Shown here in pieces: positions 45,946 to 55,889 of a stretch of 64,000 nt of DNA. How positions within the stretch are numbered: position 1 is the stretch's first letter; each line of letters starts with the position of its first letter. The translations under genes were made by a program, and so were the position numbers. The notes beneath the pieces are model-generated. The model was not told the origin of the DNA. It did not search any database and saw only the letters and a list, made by a program, of their open reading frames with translations. Source of the DNA: Gammaproteobacteria bacterium (lineage in GTDB: Bacteria > Pseudomonadota > Gammaproteobacteria > Steroidobacterales > Woeseiaceae); assembly GCA_013151645.1 (NCBI GenBank), contig JAADHU010000057.1:1-64000 (forward strand), written 5' to 3'.

Positions 45946-47031
45946 ATGCCTGCACGAATCGACAATCTGGATGAGACCGACTGGGGATCGGATGCCGGTT
46001 CGCCGCCCTCGCCCATAACGCTGGCCGATGTCAAACGAGCCCACGAAGTCATTTCACCAATTCTGCAGCCGACCCCATTGATCAGTCACCCGCTGTTATC
46101 GGAGCGGCTCGGCGCAGAGACGTTCGTCAAACTGGAAAACGTGCAGAGAATTGGCGCGTTCAAGATTCGTGGCGCGATCAACCTGCTGGCCAGCATGAAC
46201 AAGAAAATGCGACAACAGGGAATTGTTACGGCGACGCGAGGAAACTATGGCGCAGCGCTGGCCGAGGCCTGCGCAATGTATGGCGTCGAGTGCACGGTAT
46301 TCGTCCCCGAGGGCAACAGCCTTGAAAAAAATGCCGCCGTAGTCGCTTTGGGCGGCAATATCGTCATTAAAGGTCATGATTTTGACGCGGCCTGGGATGC
46401 GTCCGTACGACATGCGCGGCGCATCGACGCCATATCCATTCACCCGGCCAAACGGCCGGAGCTGGTTGCCGGCCAGGGCACCGTCGCACTCGAAATGCTT
46501 GAACAAGCGCCCGGCGGGCTGGACGTATTATTCGTTCCGGTCGGTGGTGGCAGTCTTGCCGCAGGCGTAACCACCGTGGTGAAAGCGCTGTCGCCAGACA
46601 CTCGGATCGTTGCGGTTCAGGCTGAAAACGCGCCCGCGTTTCACCATGCCTGGCACAGCAAGGAATACTCCCCCATGGTGGTCAACGAGACCATCGCGGA
46701 CGGCCTTGCGACGCGCGTGCCGGTTCGATACACGCTCAATATGATGCAGGACCTGGACGATTTCGTCGTGGTCAGCGAAGAAGATATTTGTGCCGCCATT
46801 CGATGTTACGCGCAAACACTGCACCAATTGTCCGAAGGGGGCGGCGCGGCGCCACTTGCTGCTGCCCTCAATATGAAGGACGAACTCGCCGGTCAGCGGG
46901 TCGGTCTCATTCTCTCCGGCGGAAATATTGACCGACCGACGTTGCAAAGGGCACTACGACTCGACGCACCGGTACACACACCACACGCGGTACCTAATTT
47001 CCCAATGGCCAGTCTCGATTACGGCGACTAA
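45946..47031 (+). CDS. ilvA: Threonine dehydratase without ACT domain
   Basis: About 361 residues from the ATG at 45946. It is a fold-type II PLP enzyme: the Schiff-base Lys lies in RIGAFKIRGA, the substrate loop in TATRGNYGAALA (usual form S-x-GNH-A), the phosphate-binding loop is VPVGGGSLAAGV and the C-terminal Ser/Gly loop is LSGGNID. Its place between ilvC and leuA supports making 2-oxobutanoate for isoleucine. The two C-terminal ACT-like domains of classic biosynthetic IlvA are missing, so Ile feedback may be absent. A serine/threonine dehydratase of other purpose is the alternative. Confidence 0.78.
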   Translation: MPARIDNLDETDWGSDAGSPPSPITLADVKRAHEVISPILQPTPLISHPLLSERLGAETFVKLENVQRIGAFKIRGAINLLASMNKKMRQQGIVTATRGNYGAALAEACAMYGVECTVFVPEGNSLEKNAAVVALGGNIVIKGHDFDAAWDASVRHARRIDAISIHPAKRPELVAGQGTVALEMLEQAPGGLDVLFVPVGGGSLAAGVTTVVKALSPDTRIVAVQAENAPAFHHAWHSKEYSPMVVNETIADGLATRVPVRYTLNMMQDLDDFVVVSEEDICAAIRCYAQTLHQLSEGGGAAPLAAALNMKDELAGQRVGLILSGGNIDRPTLQRALRLDAPVHTPHAVPNFPMASLDYGD

Positions 47032-47042
47032 GAGAAATCAAT

Positions 47043-48611
47043 ATGGGCGACAACCACGTAAAAATATTTGACACCACATTGCGAGACGGTGAACAGGCGC
47101 CCGGATGCAGCATGACGCTGCGCGAAAAACTCCGCATTGCCAAAGCGCTGTCCGATCTCAACGTCGACGTCATCGAGGCGGGTTTTCCCGCCGCATCGCC
47201 GGGCGATTTCGATGCAGTAAAAGCCATTGCCGACGAGAATCGCGGTCCGGTAATTTGCGGCCTCGCACGCTGCAATCCCGAAGACATCCAGAAAGTTCAT
47301 GCGGCCGTCAAGGGTGCCGACCGCCATCGCATTCATGTTTTCGTGGCAACAAGTGCCATTCACCGCGAATACAAGCTCAAGATGGCGAAAGAGGAAATTA
47401 TCAAGAGCGCCGTCGGTGCGATCACGCTCGCACGAGAACTGTGCGATGACGTCGAGTTCTCGCCCGAAGATGCATCCCGGACCGAACTGGCGTACCTGGC
47501 CGAGGTCGTCACGGCCGCCATCGAAGCCGGTGCGAAAACCGTGAATATCCCGGATACTGTCGGCTACACCGTACCCTCCGAATTTGACAGCCTGTTTCGT
47601 TATTTGAAGAAAAATGTGCCACGAATTGACGAAGTCACACTCAGCGTCCATTGCCACAACGACCTGGGCATGGCGGTCGCCAACAGCCTGGCGGCAGTTG
47701 CGGCCGGCGCGAGACAGGTTGAATGTACGATCAACGGCATTGGCGAGCGTGCAGGCAACTGCTCCCTGGAAGAAGTCATCATGGCCATCAAGACGCGGGC
47801 CGAATACTTTGACCTGGAAACCGGTATCGACTCAACCCGACTCTATCCAACCGCGCGACTGGTGGCGGGAGTTATCGGCATGCAAATCCCCCGCAACAAA
47901 GCGATCGTTGGCGAAAATGCCTTTGCGCATGAAGCCGGAATCCATCAACACGGTATGTTGCAGCACCATTCGACCTACGAAATCATGCGTCCTGAAGACG
48001 TCGGGTTGAGCGACACCAACCTGGTTCTCGGCAAACACAGTGGCCGCCATGCTTTTCGCGAACGGGTCAGCGACCTGGGATTCGACCTGGATGAGTTTGA
48101 GACCAACCGTGCGTTCCTCGAATTCAAAAGCCTCGCGGACAAGAAAAAAGATATGTACGACGGTGATATCGAAGCCATCATAATGAATGCAGGCAATGCC
48201 TCATTGGGACCGTGGGTCTTGAAATCGATGCAGGTTTCCACCGGCACCGATCAACCGGCAACGGCCGACATTACGCTGGTCGACGCGAAAAACCGCGAAA
48301 TATCAGAGACCGCACAGGCATCCGGACCGGTTGAGGCTGCGTTTCAGGCGCTGGAACGCGCCACCGGCATCAACCTGATACTTAAGAAATTCGAGTTGCA
48401 CAGCGCCACGATTGGTGACGATGCCCAGGGCGAAGTCACGGTGACGGTCGAATATAACGGGCAGCCTCATCGTGGTCACGCAGCGTGTGTCGACATCGTG
48501 GAAGCCGGCAGCCGAGCGTACCTTGAGGTCATCAATCGTATTCTGCGACGCCAGGCACGCGGCATGGACAAGGTTGCCATCGAGCCCGACGTAAATCGTG
48601 CACCCATTTGA
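47043..48611 (+). CDS. leuA: 2-isopropylmalate synthase
   Basis: 522 residues. It condenses 2-oxoisovalerate with acetyl-CoA, the committed step to leucine. The catalytic TIM barrel has FDTTLRDGEQAPG near the start, the metal ligands in VHCHNDLGMAVANSLAA, and the GIGERAGN segment. A linker (about 290-390, with the NAFAHEAGIHQHG and LGKHSGRHAF segments) leads to the C-terminal LeuA regulatory domain (about 400-515), where leucine feedback normally binds. It lies 11 bp after ilvA. Confidence 0.96.
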   Translation: MGDNHVKIFDTTLRDGEQAPGCSMTLREKLRIAKALSDLNVDVIEAGFPAASPGDFDAVKAIADENRGPVICGLARCNPEDIQKVHAAVKGADRHRIHVFVATSAIHREYKLKMAKEEIIKSAVGAITLARELCDDVEFSPEDASRTELAYLAEVVTAAIEAGAKTVNIPDTVGYTVPSEFDSLFRYLKKNVPRIDEVTLSVHCHNDLGMAVANSLAAVAAGARQVECTINGIGERAGNCSLEEVIMAIKTRAEYFDLETGIDSTRLYPTARLVAGVIGMQIPRNKAIVGENAFAHEAGIHQHGMLQHHSTYEIMRPEDVGLSDTNLVLGKHSGRHAFRERVSDLGFDLDEFETNRAFLEFKSLADKKKDMYDGDIEAIIMNAGNASLGPWVLKSMQVSTGTDQPATADITLVDAKNREISETAQASGPVEAAFQALERATGINLILKKFELHSATIGDDAQGEVTVTVEYNGQPHRGHAACVDIVEAGSRAYLEVINRILRRQARGMDKVAIEPDVNRAPI

Positions 48612-48696
48612 TTCGCAAGAACGCGGGTGCGAAGTCGCAAGACCCCTGCTAGAGTACGCGTCCCAATATTAGCGCTGCCGAGCGCGGAGACAGAAC

Positions 48697-49650
48697 ATGA
48701 GTTTTGACGGTGGAAAATTGATCTGGCTAAACGGCCGGATGGTGGCGTGGAACGAAGCAACGATTCACATAATGGCGCATGCCCTCCACTACGGATCGTC
48801 GGTATTTGAAGGCATCCGCATGTACAAAACGCCGGCCGGGCCCAGAATTTTTCGTCTGACGGATCACATGCAGCGGCTTTACGATTCCGCGACAATTTAC
48901 CGTATGCCCATCCCCTACAAACGTCACGAACTGATCAATGTTTGTAAGGAAGTGATTATCGCCAACGAGCTCACAGACGGAGCCTATCTCCGACCCATTG
49001 CATTGCGCGGTTACGGCGAAATCGGACTCGCCCCGAAACCGGATCACCCGGTGGACGTTGCCGTGGCCGCCTGGAACTGGGGCGCCTATCTTGGCAGCGA
49101 AGCGCTCGAAGAGGGTGTCGACGTTTGCATATCCAGCTGGCAACGCGTGGCGCCGAACACCCTGCCCGCGCTGGCGAAAGCCGGTGGCAATTATCTTTCC
49201 AGCCAGCTCATCAGCACCGAGGCAAAACGACTCGGCTTTGCCGAAGGCATCGCCTTGTCAACTGACGGTACGGTCAGCGAAGGGGCTGGCGAAAACCTGT
49301 TCGTCATTCGTGACGGTGAAATTATGACGCCGAGCGCGACCTCCTCGATCCTGACCGGCCTTACTCGCGACGCGATTATCAAGCTGGCAACACGGCTTGG
49401 CATGCCGGTGAAAGAATGTTCAATTCCCCGGGAAGCACTGTATCTCGCCGACGAGCTGTTTTTTACCGGTACGGCCGCAGAGATCACGCCGATTCGATCA
49501 GTCGATCGGATTCAGATCGGCAATGGCAAACGCGGCCCCATTACTGAAAGATTGCAAAGTACTTTTTTCGGCCTGTTCAGTGGCGAAACCGAGGACAGCA
49601 ATGGCTGGCTGGAGGATTTGAGCCCCGTCCCGGCAGACGCCGACGCCTGA
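48697..49650 (+). CDS. ilvE: Branched-chain amino-acid aminotransferase
   Basis: 317 residues, fold-type IV PLP aminotransferase doing the last step to Leu, Ile and Val. It has [13 protein letters not shown] near the start, the catalytic Lys in [15 protein letters not shown], the [20 protein letters not shown] segment and the phosphate-binding [10 protein letters not shown] loop. A good GGAGA site precedes the ATG. It is followed by leuC. Confidence 0.95.
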   Translation: MSFDGGKLIWLNGRMVAWNEATIHIMAHALHYGSSVFEGIRMYKTPAGPRIFRLTDHMQRLYDSATIYRMPIPYKRHELINVCKEVIIANELTDGAYLRPIALRGYGEIGLAPKPDHPVDVAVAAWNWGAYLGSEALEEGVDVCISSWQRVAPNTLPALAKAGGNYLSSQLISTEAKRLGFAEGIALSTDGTVSEGAGENLFVIRDGEIMTPSATSSILTGLTRDAIIKLATRLGMPVKECSIPREALYLADELFFTGTAAEITPIRSVDRIQIGNGKRGPITERLQSTFFGLFSGETEDSNGWLEDLSPVPADADA

Positions 49651-49675
49651 AACAGGCCGTGCACCAAGGATGCAA

Positions 49676-51082
49676 ATGAGCGCCATACACCCCAGAACCC
49701 TGTACGAAAAAGTCTGGTCGGAGCACCTGGTTGTCGATGAGACCGCTGATGCACCTGCCGTGCTGTACATCGACCTGCACTTGATTCACGAAGTAACAAC
49801 GCCGCAGGCGTTTTCATTGCTGGACCAACGGGGCCTGCCGGTACGACGCCCGGACCTTACCCTGGCAACGATGGATCATTCGACGCCAACAACGCCGGTA
49901 AGGACGTTGAAAGACCTGCAGATTGTTGGCGCGGATGCAGCGGCGCAAGTGGTGAAAATGCAGGACAACTGCCGGCAGTTCGGTATTAAGCTGCTGGACT
50001 TCGACAGCGACCAGCGCGGCATCGTGCATGTGATCGGCCCGGAACTCGGCGCGACACAACCCGGCAAAACCATCGTTTGCGGCGACAGCCATACCAGCAC
50101 ACATGGTGCGTTTGGCGCACTGGCCTTTGGTATAGGAACAACCGAAGTTGCGCATGTTCTTGCGACGCAGTGCCTGCTGCAGCGCAAAGCCAGAACATTG
50201 CTCATTGAAATAACAGGCGACCTGCAAAAAGGTGTTACCGCGAAGGACGTCATTCTCGCGACGATTGGCCAGATTGGCGTCAACGGTGGTACCGGTCACG
50301 TTATCGAATATCGCGGCGAGGCCATTTCGAGCATGGATATGGACGCGCGCATGACCATCTGCAACATGTCAATTGAAGCAGGTGCACGCGCCGGGCTGAT
50401 CGCGCCGGACGACACCACCATCAACTATCTGCGCGATCGTCCCCGGGCTCCGAAAAATTCGCAGTGGGACGCTGCGGTAACTCGTTGGCGAAAATTATGC
50501 AGCGATGACGGCGCAAGATTCGACAAGGTCGTGACAGTAAACGGAACAGCGCTTGAACCAATGGTGACCTTCGGCACCAATCCCGGCATGGTCGTACCGA
50601 TCAATGAGCCGATACCCCGGGATGGCGACGCCGGTTTTAAAAAGGCCATCGAGTACATGCAAATAACGCCCGGCAAACCACTTTCCGACGCCCGTGTCGA
50701 TGTCGTGTTTATTGGCAGCTGCACAAACTCGAGAATTTCCGATCTGCAGCAAGCCGCCAGTATTCTCGAGGGACGAAAAGTCGCCGAGGGCGTCAGGGCT
50801 CTCGTGGTGCCAGGGTCGCAACAAATCAAGCGTGAGGCCGAATCGATGGGACTGGACAGGATTTTTGAACAAGCCGGTGCCGAGTGGCGTGAATCGGGCT
50901 GCTCCATGTGCCTGGGAATGAACGGTGACACGGTGCCCACGGGAAAACTCAGTGTCAGTACCAGCAATCGCAATTTCGAAGGCAGGCAAGGCAAAGGGTC
51001 GCGGACGATACTTGCCAGTCCGCTAACCGCGGCAGCTTCGGCGATAGAAGGTCGGGTTGCCGACCCACGACCTTACCTGTGA
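49676..51082 (+). CDS. leuC: 3-isopropylmalate dehydratase large subunit
   Basis: 468 residues from the ATG at 49676; an ATG 6 nt earlier overlaps the AAGGA ribosome-binding site and is unlikely. It is an aconitase-family enzyme with cluster ligands in [11 protein letters not shown] and SMCLGMN, plus [13 protein letters not shown] and the [10 protein letters not shown] segment. It isomerises 2- to 3-isopropylmalate with LeuD, whose gene follows after 7 bp. Confidence 0.96.
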   Translation: MSAIHPRTLYEKVWSEHLVVDETADAPAVLYIDLHLIHEVTTPQAFSLLDQRGLPVRRPDLTLATMDHSTPTTPVRTLKDLQIVGADAAAQVVKMQDNCRQFGIKLLDFDSDQRGIVHVIGPELGATQPGKTIVCGDSHTSTHGAFGALAFGIGTTEVAHVLATQCLLQRKARTLLIEITGDLQKGVTAKDVILATIGQIGVNGGTGHVIEYRGEAISSMDMDARMTICNMSIEAGARAGLIAPDDTTINYLRDRPRAPKNSQWDAAVTRWRKLCSDDGARFDKVVTVNGTALEPMVTFGTNPGMVVPINEPIPRDGDAGFKKAIEYMQITPGKPLSDARVDVVFIGSCTNSRISDLQQAASILEGRKVAEGVRALVVPGSQQIKREAESMGLDRIFEQAGAEWRESGCSMCLGMNGDTVPTGKLSVSTSNRNFEGRQGKGSRTILASPLTAAASAIEGRVADPRPYL

Positions 51083-51089
51083 GCCGGCA

Positions 51090-51674
51090 ATGAATCCTGT
51101 CACCCGCATTCAATCGCGTACCGTGGTCATGGCGAACACGGATATCGATACGGACCAGATCATTCCCGCCCGCTACCTGACGACAACGACGCGTGAGGGT
51201 CTCGGCAAACACCTGTTTAACGACTGGCGTTATCGGGCGGACGGTTCACTCAACGACGATTTCATACTAAACAAACCAGACTCGGCAGGCTGTCAGGTTC
51301 TCGTCGCGGGACGAAACTTCGGTTGCGGTTCTTCGCGTGAACATGCCCCATGGGCATTGATCGATTTCGGCATCGCGGCCGTCATCAGTTCGGAAATCGC
51401 CGACATTTTTCGATCCAATGCGCTGAAAAACGGTTTACTACCCATCGTTGTCGACGAAAACACGCTCAACTGGCTGCTCGACCATCCGTACGCCGAGGTT
51501 GTCATCGATGTTGCGGACTCGACGCTGACACTGGCCGATGGCACGACGGTCAACTACCCCATCGATCGCTTCGCACGTTATTGTCTGCTGGAAGGTATCG
51601 ATCAACTCGGTTATTTGCAAAAACGGCAAAACGAAATTAGACAATTTGAGGAGAATCGATCCTGGACGCCCTGA
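51090..51674 (+). CDS. leuD: 3-isopropylmalate dehydratase small subunit
   Basis: 194 residues from the ATG at 51090. It is the swivel domain of the aconitase fold with [15 protein letters not shown] at the N-terminus and the [17 protein letters not shown] signature. It pairs with LeuC. Its last codons overlap the likely leuB start, and the leuB ribosome-binding site (GAGGAG, 51648-51653) lies inside leuD. Confidence 0.96.
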   Translation: MNPVTRIQSRTVVMANTDIDTDQIIPARYLTTTTREGLGKHLFNDWRYRADGSLNDDFILNKPDSAGCQVLVAGRNFGCGSSREHAPWALIDFGIAAVISSEIADIFRSNALKNGLLPIVVDENTLNWLLDHPYAEVVIDVADSTLTLADGTTVNYPIDRFARYCLLEGIDQLGYLQKRQNEIRQFEENRSWTP

Positions 51675-52726
51675 TTACCGTATTGGCCGGTGATGGCATT
51701 GGCCCTGAAGTTGCCGTCGCCGGTACAAAAACGCTGGCCGCCGTTGCGGCGTTGTCGGGCCACCGTTTCACTTTTTCCGAACAGCTGATTGGCGGTGCGG
51801 CGATCGATGCGACCGGCGAGCCGTTACCACAGGACACGATCGCCAGCTGCAGCGAAAGTGACGCCGTGATCCTGGGCGCGGTTGGCGGCCCGAAATGGAC
51901 GGACCCGAATGCCGCGGTGCGCCCCGAGCAGGGCATACTGGCCCTCCGCGCCGCGCTGCAGGTGTTCGCCAATATCCGGCCGGTGCAGATATTTCCAGAG
52001 CTTGCCGACGCCTCACCGCTAAAAAACGAATTGCTGGACGGTGTGGATCTGGTGGTCATTCGCGAATTGACGGGCGGTATCTACTTCGGTGAAAAAATGC
52101 GCGACGAGCATTCGGCCAGCGATCTGTGCATTTACCACGATTACGAGGTCGAACGAATCGTACGTTTTGCGGCACGACTGGCCGCGGAACGCCGCGGTAA
52201 TCTCTGTTCTGTCGACAAAGCGAATGTGCTGGAATCATCGCGACTCTGGCGAGATGTGACCACCCGACTCATGTCAGCCGAGTTTCCGGGAGTCAATCTT
52301 GAACATATGCTGGTCGATGCTGCATCGATGTACCTGATTCGTCGTCCGGCGACGTTCGACGTCATTGTGACTGAAAACATGTTCGGCGATATTCTGACGG
52401 ACGAGGCCTCCATGCTTGCGGGATCCATGGGCATGCTGCCCTCGGCATCGCTCGGCGATTCCGGCGCCGGACTGTACGAACCGATTCACGGATCGGCGCC
52501 CGACATTGCGGGGCAAGGCATTGCGAACCCCTGCGGCATGATCGCCAGCATCGCGATGTTGTTGCGGCACAGTTTGAATCTCGAAGAAGAAGCGGATGCC
52601 GTCGAAAAGGCGATACAAACCGTCATCGCCGACGGTGCACGGACGGCGGACATCGCCACCGGAGATATGACTCCGCTCAATACGGAGCAGATGACCGACC
52701 GGATTATCGCCGCGTTACCCGCCTGA
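51662..52726 (+). CDS. leuB: 3-isopropylmalate dehydrogenase, apparent CTG start
   Basis: About 354 residues. It oxidises and decarboxylates 3-isopropylmalate with NAD+. It has the [13 protein letters not shown] first strand, [21 protein letters not shown], the [12 protein letters not shown] segment, [13 protein letters not shown] and [11 protein letters not shown], and the NAD-binding [19 protein letters not shown]. The frame meets a TGA at 51647, and between it and the first strand there is no ATG, GTG or TTG. The CTG at 51662, 8 nt after GAGGAG, gives the expected length; the TTG at 51683 would delete the first strand. Confidence 0.9.
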   Translation: MDALITVLAGDGIGPEVAVAGTKTLAAVAALSGHRFTFSEQLIGGAAIDATGEPLPQDTIASCSESDAVILGAVGGPKWTDPNAAVRPEQGILALRAALQVFANIRPVQIFPELADASPLKNELLDGVDLVVIRELTGGIYFGEKMRDEHSASDLCIYHDYEVERIVRFAARLAAERRGNLCSVDKANVLESSRLWRDVTTRLMSAEFPGVNLEHMLVDAASMYLIRRPATFDVIVTENMFGDILTDEASMLAGSMGMLPSASLGDSGAGLYEPIHGSAPDIAGQGIANPCGMIASIAMLLRHSLNLEEEADAVEKAIQTVIADGARTADIATGDMTPLNTEQMTDRIIAALPA

Positions 52727-52732
52727 TCGCGA

Positions 52733-53896
52733 TCAGATAACGATTTCCTGAGGCGGTTCCCGCAAGTTATATCGGGATGACATGACGCGGCCATAAGCGC
52801 CCGCGTTGGCGATGACAATAACGTCATTTTCGTGGCTCACCGGCATTGGACGATCGACTCCAAAGGTATCGCCCGTCTCGCAAATCAGGCCAACAATGTT
52901 GGCCGTCTCGGCGAGCGGATCGCCGTAACGCGTCAAATTGACGATCTCGTGATACGCGTCGTAGAGCGCCGGACGAATCAACGCATTCATCCCGGTGCCA
53001 ACGCCGATGTAGCGCCGGTTTCCTTTGCCCTTCAACTGTGTCACGTGCGTCAGGAGAATGCCGGCTTCGGCAACCAGGTATCGTCCGGGTTCCAACCAGA
53101 ACTCATAGCCTGGTAATCGGGCTTTAACCAGCGCAAGCGCCTGGTCCATTGCCTGCAGATCGAACGCCTGCTCATCGGCTCGACCCGGGACGCCGAGACC
53201 GCCACCAAGATCCAGGACCGACACATTCTCGAATCGGGCCGCGATCCGTGCCAATTCGGTGGCAACCTGCCCCCAGCTGTCGGGTTCGGGGATACCACTG
53301 CCGCTATGTGCATGGATACCCACGACGTCGGCACCGGCTTTCTCCACGAGGGAAACAAGCTCATCGACTTCAAACCGCGGGATGCCAAACTTGGAACGAT
53401 CGCCGGCCGTTTTCACATGCTCATGGTGGCCGTGCCCCTGACCCGGGTCCACGCGCAGGAATATTTTTTGTCCTGCAAAAATCTCCGGCCACGCCTGCAG
53501 CGGATAGAGGTTGTCGAGCGTCACCTGAATGCCCAGATCCCGGCTCCATTGATAATCCTCGCGTGGCGCGAAATTCGGCGTAAACAATATTCGGGATTTG
53601 TCCAGATCAGGGACGACACGCAGCAGATGTTCAACTTCGCCCGGTGAAACGCATTCGAAATCCACCTTGAGGGAAGCCAGCAGACGCAGCAGATGCGGAT
53701 TAAAATTTGCCTTCATTGCATACAGCACACGATCGATCGATTGCAGATCTCGCAATCGCTGCACCGACTGCCGCACCGTTTCCAGCTCGTAGACGTAAGC
53801 ATTCAGCTGTCCGTCCGCGATTTTCAGGATTTCATCTCGTCGTCTAAGCCACCATGCCGGTTGCGGCATGCTGGGATGATGTTCTTGTCGCGTCAT
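52733..53896 (-). CDS. lysA: Diaminopimelate decarboxylase
   Basis: 387 residues from the ATG at 53896. It is a fold-type III PLP decarboxylase making lysine from meso-diaminopimelate. The PLP Lys is in YAMKANFNP, with FECVSPGE, the HAHSGSGI and DLGGGLGVPG phosphate-binding loops, LEPGRYLVAEAG and the second-subunit ICETGDTFG (Cys and Asp). The sequence resembles, from memory, the LysA half of the fused LysC-LysA enzyme of Xanthomonas, but no kinase domain is attached. A terminator and short ORF precede it. It converges with leuB across 6 bp. Confidence 0.93.
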   Translation of the reverse strand: MTRQEHHPSMPQPAWWLRRRDEILKIADGQLNAYVYELETVRQSVQRLRDLQSIDRVLYAMKANFNPHLLRLLASLKVDFECVSPGEVEHLLRVVPDLDKSRILFTPNFAPREDYQWSRDLGIQVTLDNLYPLQAWPEIFAGQKIFLRVDPGQGHGHHEHVKTAGDRSKFGIPRFEVDELVSLVEKAGADVVGIHAHSGSGIPEPDSWGQVATELARIAARFENVSVLDLGGGLGVPGRADEQAFDLQAMDQALALVKARLPGYEFWLEPGRYLVAEAGILLTHVTQLKGKGNRRYIGVGTGMNALIRPALYDAYHEIVNLTRYGDPLAETANIVGLICETGDTFGVDRPMPVSHENDVIVIANAGAYGRVMSSRYNLREPPQEIVI

Positions 53897-53929
53897 TCGC
53901 GTTTCCCGATAGATCGAAACAGGCGGCCC

Positions 53930-53963
53930 AAAAAAAAACCCGCAGAAGTTATTCATGCGGGTT
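53930..53963 (-). terminator. Intrinsic terminator/attenuator upstream of lysA
   Basis: The stem AACCCGCA/TGCGGGTT (53937-53944 with 53956-53963, 11-nt loop) runs on the minus strand into an uninterrupted U run, encoded by A at 53930-53938. It sits between a 39-codon ORF and the lysA ATG, only 34 nt before the latter, so it can either end the small transcript or attenuate lysA. Confidence 0.85.
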
Positions 53964-53990
53964 CGATGACAGTAGCCGGTTTCTTTTTAT

Positions 53991-54110
53991 TTAGCCGGTT
54001 TCACCGCCAGTCTCACCCACGCTCCTCTGGCGCACCATTTGTTTTGTCTGTTGTTCGACATCGAAGTCTTCGATAGCCGGGCACACGACGCAGGTGGATT
54101 TCAAATACAT
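53991..54110 (-). CDS. 39-residue leaderless small protein or leader peptide before lysA
   Basis: ATG at 54110 to TAA at 53991. The sequence starts MYLKSTCVVCPAIEDF, has a CxxC pair (Cys7/Cys10) and ends in a GETG-GETG repeat. It contains only two Lys codons, so a simple lysine-codon attenuator is not obvious. The promoter at 54117-54145 places transcription start at or next to the A of the ATG, hence a leaderless mRNA. An 11-bp direct repeat (TAGCCGGTTTC on the plus strand at 53973-53983 and 53992-54002) spans the stop codon. The terminator follows 28 bp later. I do not recognise the peptide with certainty. Confidence 0.5.
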   Translation of the reverse strand: MYLKSTCVVCPAIEDFDVEQQTKQMVRQRSVGETGGETG

Positions 54111-54116
54111 CCGTGC

Positions 54117-54145
54117 AGTAAAGCGAACCCGGCGGGCCAGGTCAA
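54117..54145 (-). promoter_or_regulatory. Sigma-70 promoter of the 39-codon ORF and lysA
   Basis: On the minus strand TTGACC (54140-54145), a 17-bp spacer and TTTACT (54117-54122). The start point 7 nt beyond the -10 box is 54110, the A of the small ORF's ATG. The -35 box lies 4 bp after the ilvD stop. Confidence 0.7.
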
Positions 54146-54149
54146 GTTT

Positions 54150-55835
54150 TTAGTCCCAGGGTGGAGCAATCGTAATCGCGCCCTCCGACGCTGACGTCAC
54201 CTCAGCCCGGTATTTTGCAAGGACTCCGCGCCGAACGCTGGAGCCCGGTCGAACCCATGCTTTGCGCCGCGCCTCCATCGTCGTTGCATCGACCTGCAAA
54301 TCGATGCGCCTCGTTTCCGCATCGATGGTAATGCCATCACCGTCCTCAATCAGGGCGATGGGTCCGCCGACGGCCGCCTCGGGGGAAACGTGACCCACGA
54401 CGAAGCCGTGACTGCCGCCCGAAAACCGACCGTCCGTAATCAGCGCAACGTCAGCACCCAGGCCCTTGCCGATAATCGCCCCCGTCGGACTCAGCATCTC
54501 TCGCATGCCCGGCCCGCCCTTTGGCCCTTCGTAACGAATGACGACGACATCACCTTTTGTTACTTCATCGTTCAAAATGGCCTTGAGTGCCAGTTCCTCG
54601 GAATGAAAGACCCGCGCCGTGCCCTCAAAACGCAGGCCTTCTTTGCCGGTAATTTTGGCCACCGCACCATCCGGCGCTACGTCGCCATGGAGGATAACCA
54701 GATGGCTGTCCGGCTTGATGGGATCCTCGAACGGACGCACTATTTCCTGCCCGGCCGGATAATCTTCGACATCCGCGAGATTTTCAGCCACCGACTTCCC
54801 GGTCACCGTCAAACAATCCCCATGCAACAGCCCGTGATCCAGAAGCCGTTTCATCAGCGGCCGAATGCCGCCAATCGCAATCAGTTCCGACATAAGGTAA
54901 CGACCACTTGGCCGGACATCCGCCAGCAAGGGCACGCGTTTGCCGACACGCGAAAAATCATCCAGCGAAAGCGCCACCTCGGCCTCATTAGCCATCGCAA
55001 TCAGGTGCAAAACAGCGTTCGTCGAGCCGCCAAGCGCGATGACAACCGTGATGGCGTTTTCGAACGCCTCAAGGGTCATGATATCCCTGGGTTTGATGTC
55101 CTTGCGGATCAATTCGACGACCGCCGCGCCGGCGCGAACGCAATCGTCGACTTTGCTCTGCGAAACGGCCTCTTGTGCGGAGCTGTTCGCGAGACTTAAC
55201 CCTAACGCTTCAATCGCCGAGGCCATGGTGTTGGCGGTATACATACCACCGCAGGCACCGGGTCCCGGTATCGCCGTACGTTCTATTTCCGTCAGTTGCT
55301 CGGCACTGATTTTATTGCTTGATATCGCGCCGACGGCCTCGAATACAGAAACAATGTCGCGGCGTTTTGCGCCGGGCTGGATCGTGCCACCGTATACGAA
55401 CACGGACGGTCGATTCAGACGCGCCATTGCCATGACGCATGCCGGCATGTTCTTGTCGCAACCGCCGATGGTCACCAAACCGTCGAATCCCTGCGCCGCC
55501 GTGACGGCTTCTATCGAGTCCGCAATTATTTCCCGGGACACGAGGGAGTAGCGCATGCCGGGCGTCCCCATCGAAATACCGTCCGACACCGTAATCGTAT
55601 TGAAGATAATCGCCTTGCCACCCGCCTTGTCCGCTCCGGACGCCGCCTGTCTCGCCAACTCATCCAGGTGCATATTGCACGGCGTGATCATGCTCCACGT
55701 TGATGCTATACCGACCTGTGGTCGAGCAAAATCCGCATCCTCAAAACCTGTCGCACGCAACATAGCGCGGCTTGGCGCGTGCTCGGCGCCGTCTGTCACG
55801 ACACGTGAATATCGTCGCAGCTCTTTTTCCGTCAT
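54150..55835 (-). CDS. ilvD: Dihydroxy-acid dehydratase
   Basis: About 561 residues from the ATG at 55835 ([10 protein letters not shown]); an in-frame ATG at 55859 has no ribosome-binding site. It is an Fe-S dehydratase of Ile/Val synthesis with the ligands in [17 protein letters not shown] and [13 protein letters not shown], then the C-terminal [10 protein letters not shown] and [20 protein letters not shown] segments. It lies apart from, and opposite to, the ilvC-leuB operon, so it is not under that attenuator. Confidence 0.95.
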   Translation of the reverse strand: MTEKELRRYSRVVTDGAEHAPSRAMLRATGFEDADFARPQVGIASTWSMITPCNMHLDELARQAASGADKAGGKAIIFNTITVSDGISMGTPGMRYSLVSREIIADSIEAVTAAQGFDGLVTIGGCDKNMPACVMAMARLNRPSVFVYGGTIQPGAKRRDIVSVFEAVGAISSNKISAEQLTEIERTAIPGPGACGGMYTANTMASAIEALGLSLANSSAQEAVSQSKVDDCVRAGAAVVELIRKDIKPRDIMTLEAFENAITVVIALGGSTNAVLHLIAMANEAEVALSLDDFSRVGKRVPLLADVRPSGRYLMSELIAIGGIRPLMKRLLDHGLLHGDCLTVTGKSVAENLADVEDYPAGQEIVRPFEDPIKPDSHLVILHGDVAPDGAVAKITGKEGLRFEGTARVFHSEELALKAILNDEVTKGDVVVIRYEGPKGGPGMREMLSPTGAIIGKGLGADVALITDGRFSGGSHGFVVGHVSPEAAVGGPIALIEDGDGITIDAETRRIDLQVDATTMEARRKAWVRPGSSVRRGVLAKYRAEVTSASEGAITIAPPWD

Positions 55836-55889
55836 GGTGTTCGCTCTTGAATGGCCCATCGCTTTGCAACAGGCCCCGACAATGGAATC

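Noticed and set aside
54390-55199. Long plus-strand open frame opposite ilvD
   Set aside because: It is an antisense shadow of a strongly conserved ilvD; the translated product has no recognisable domain.
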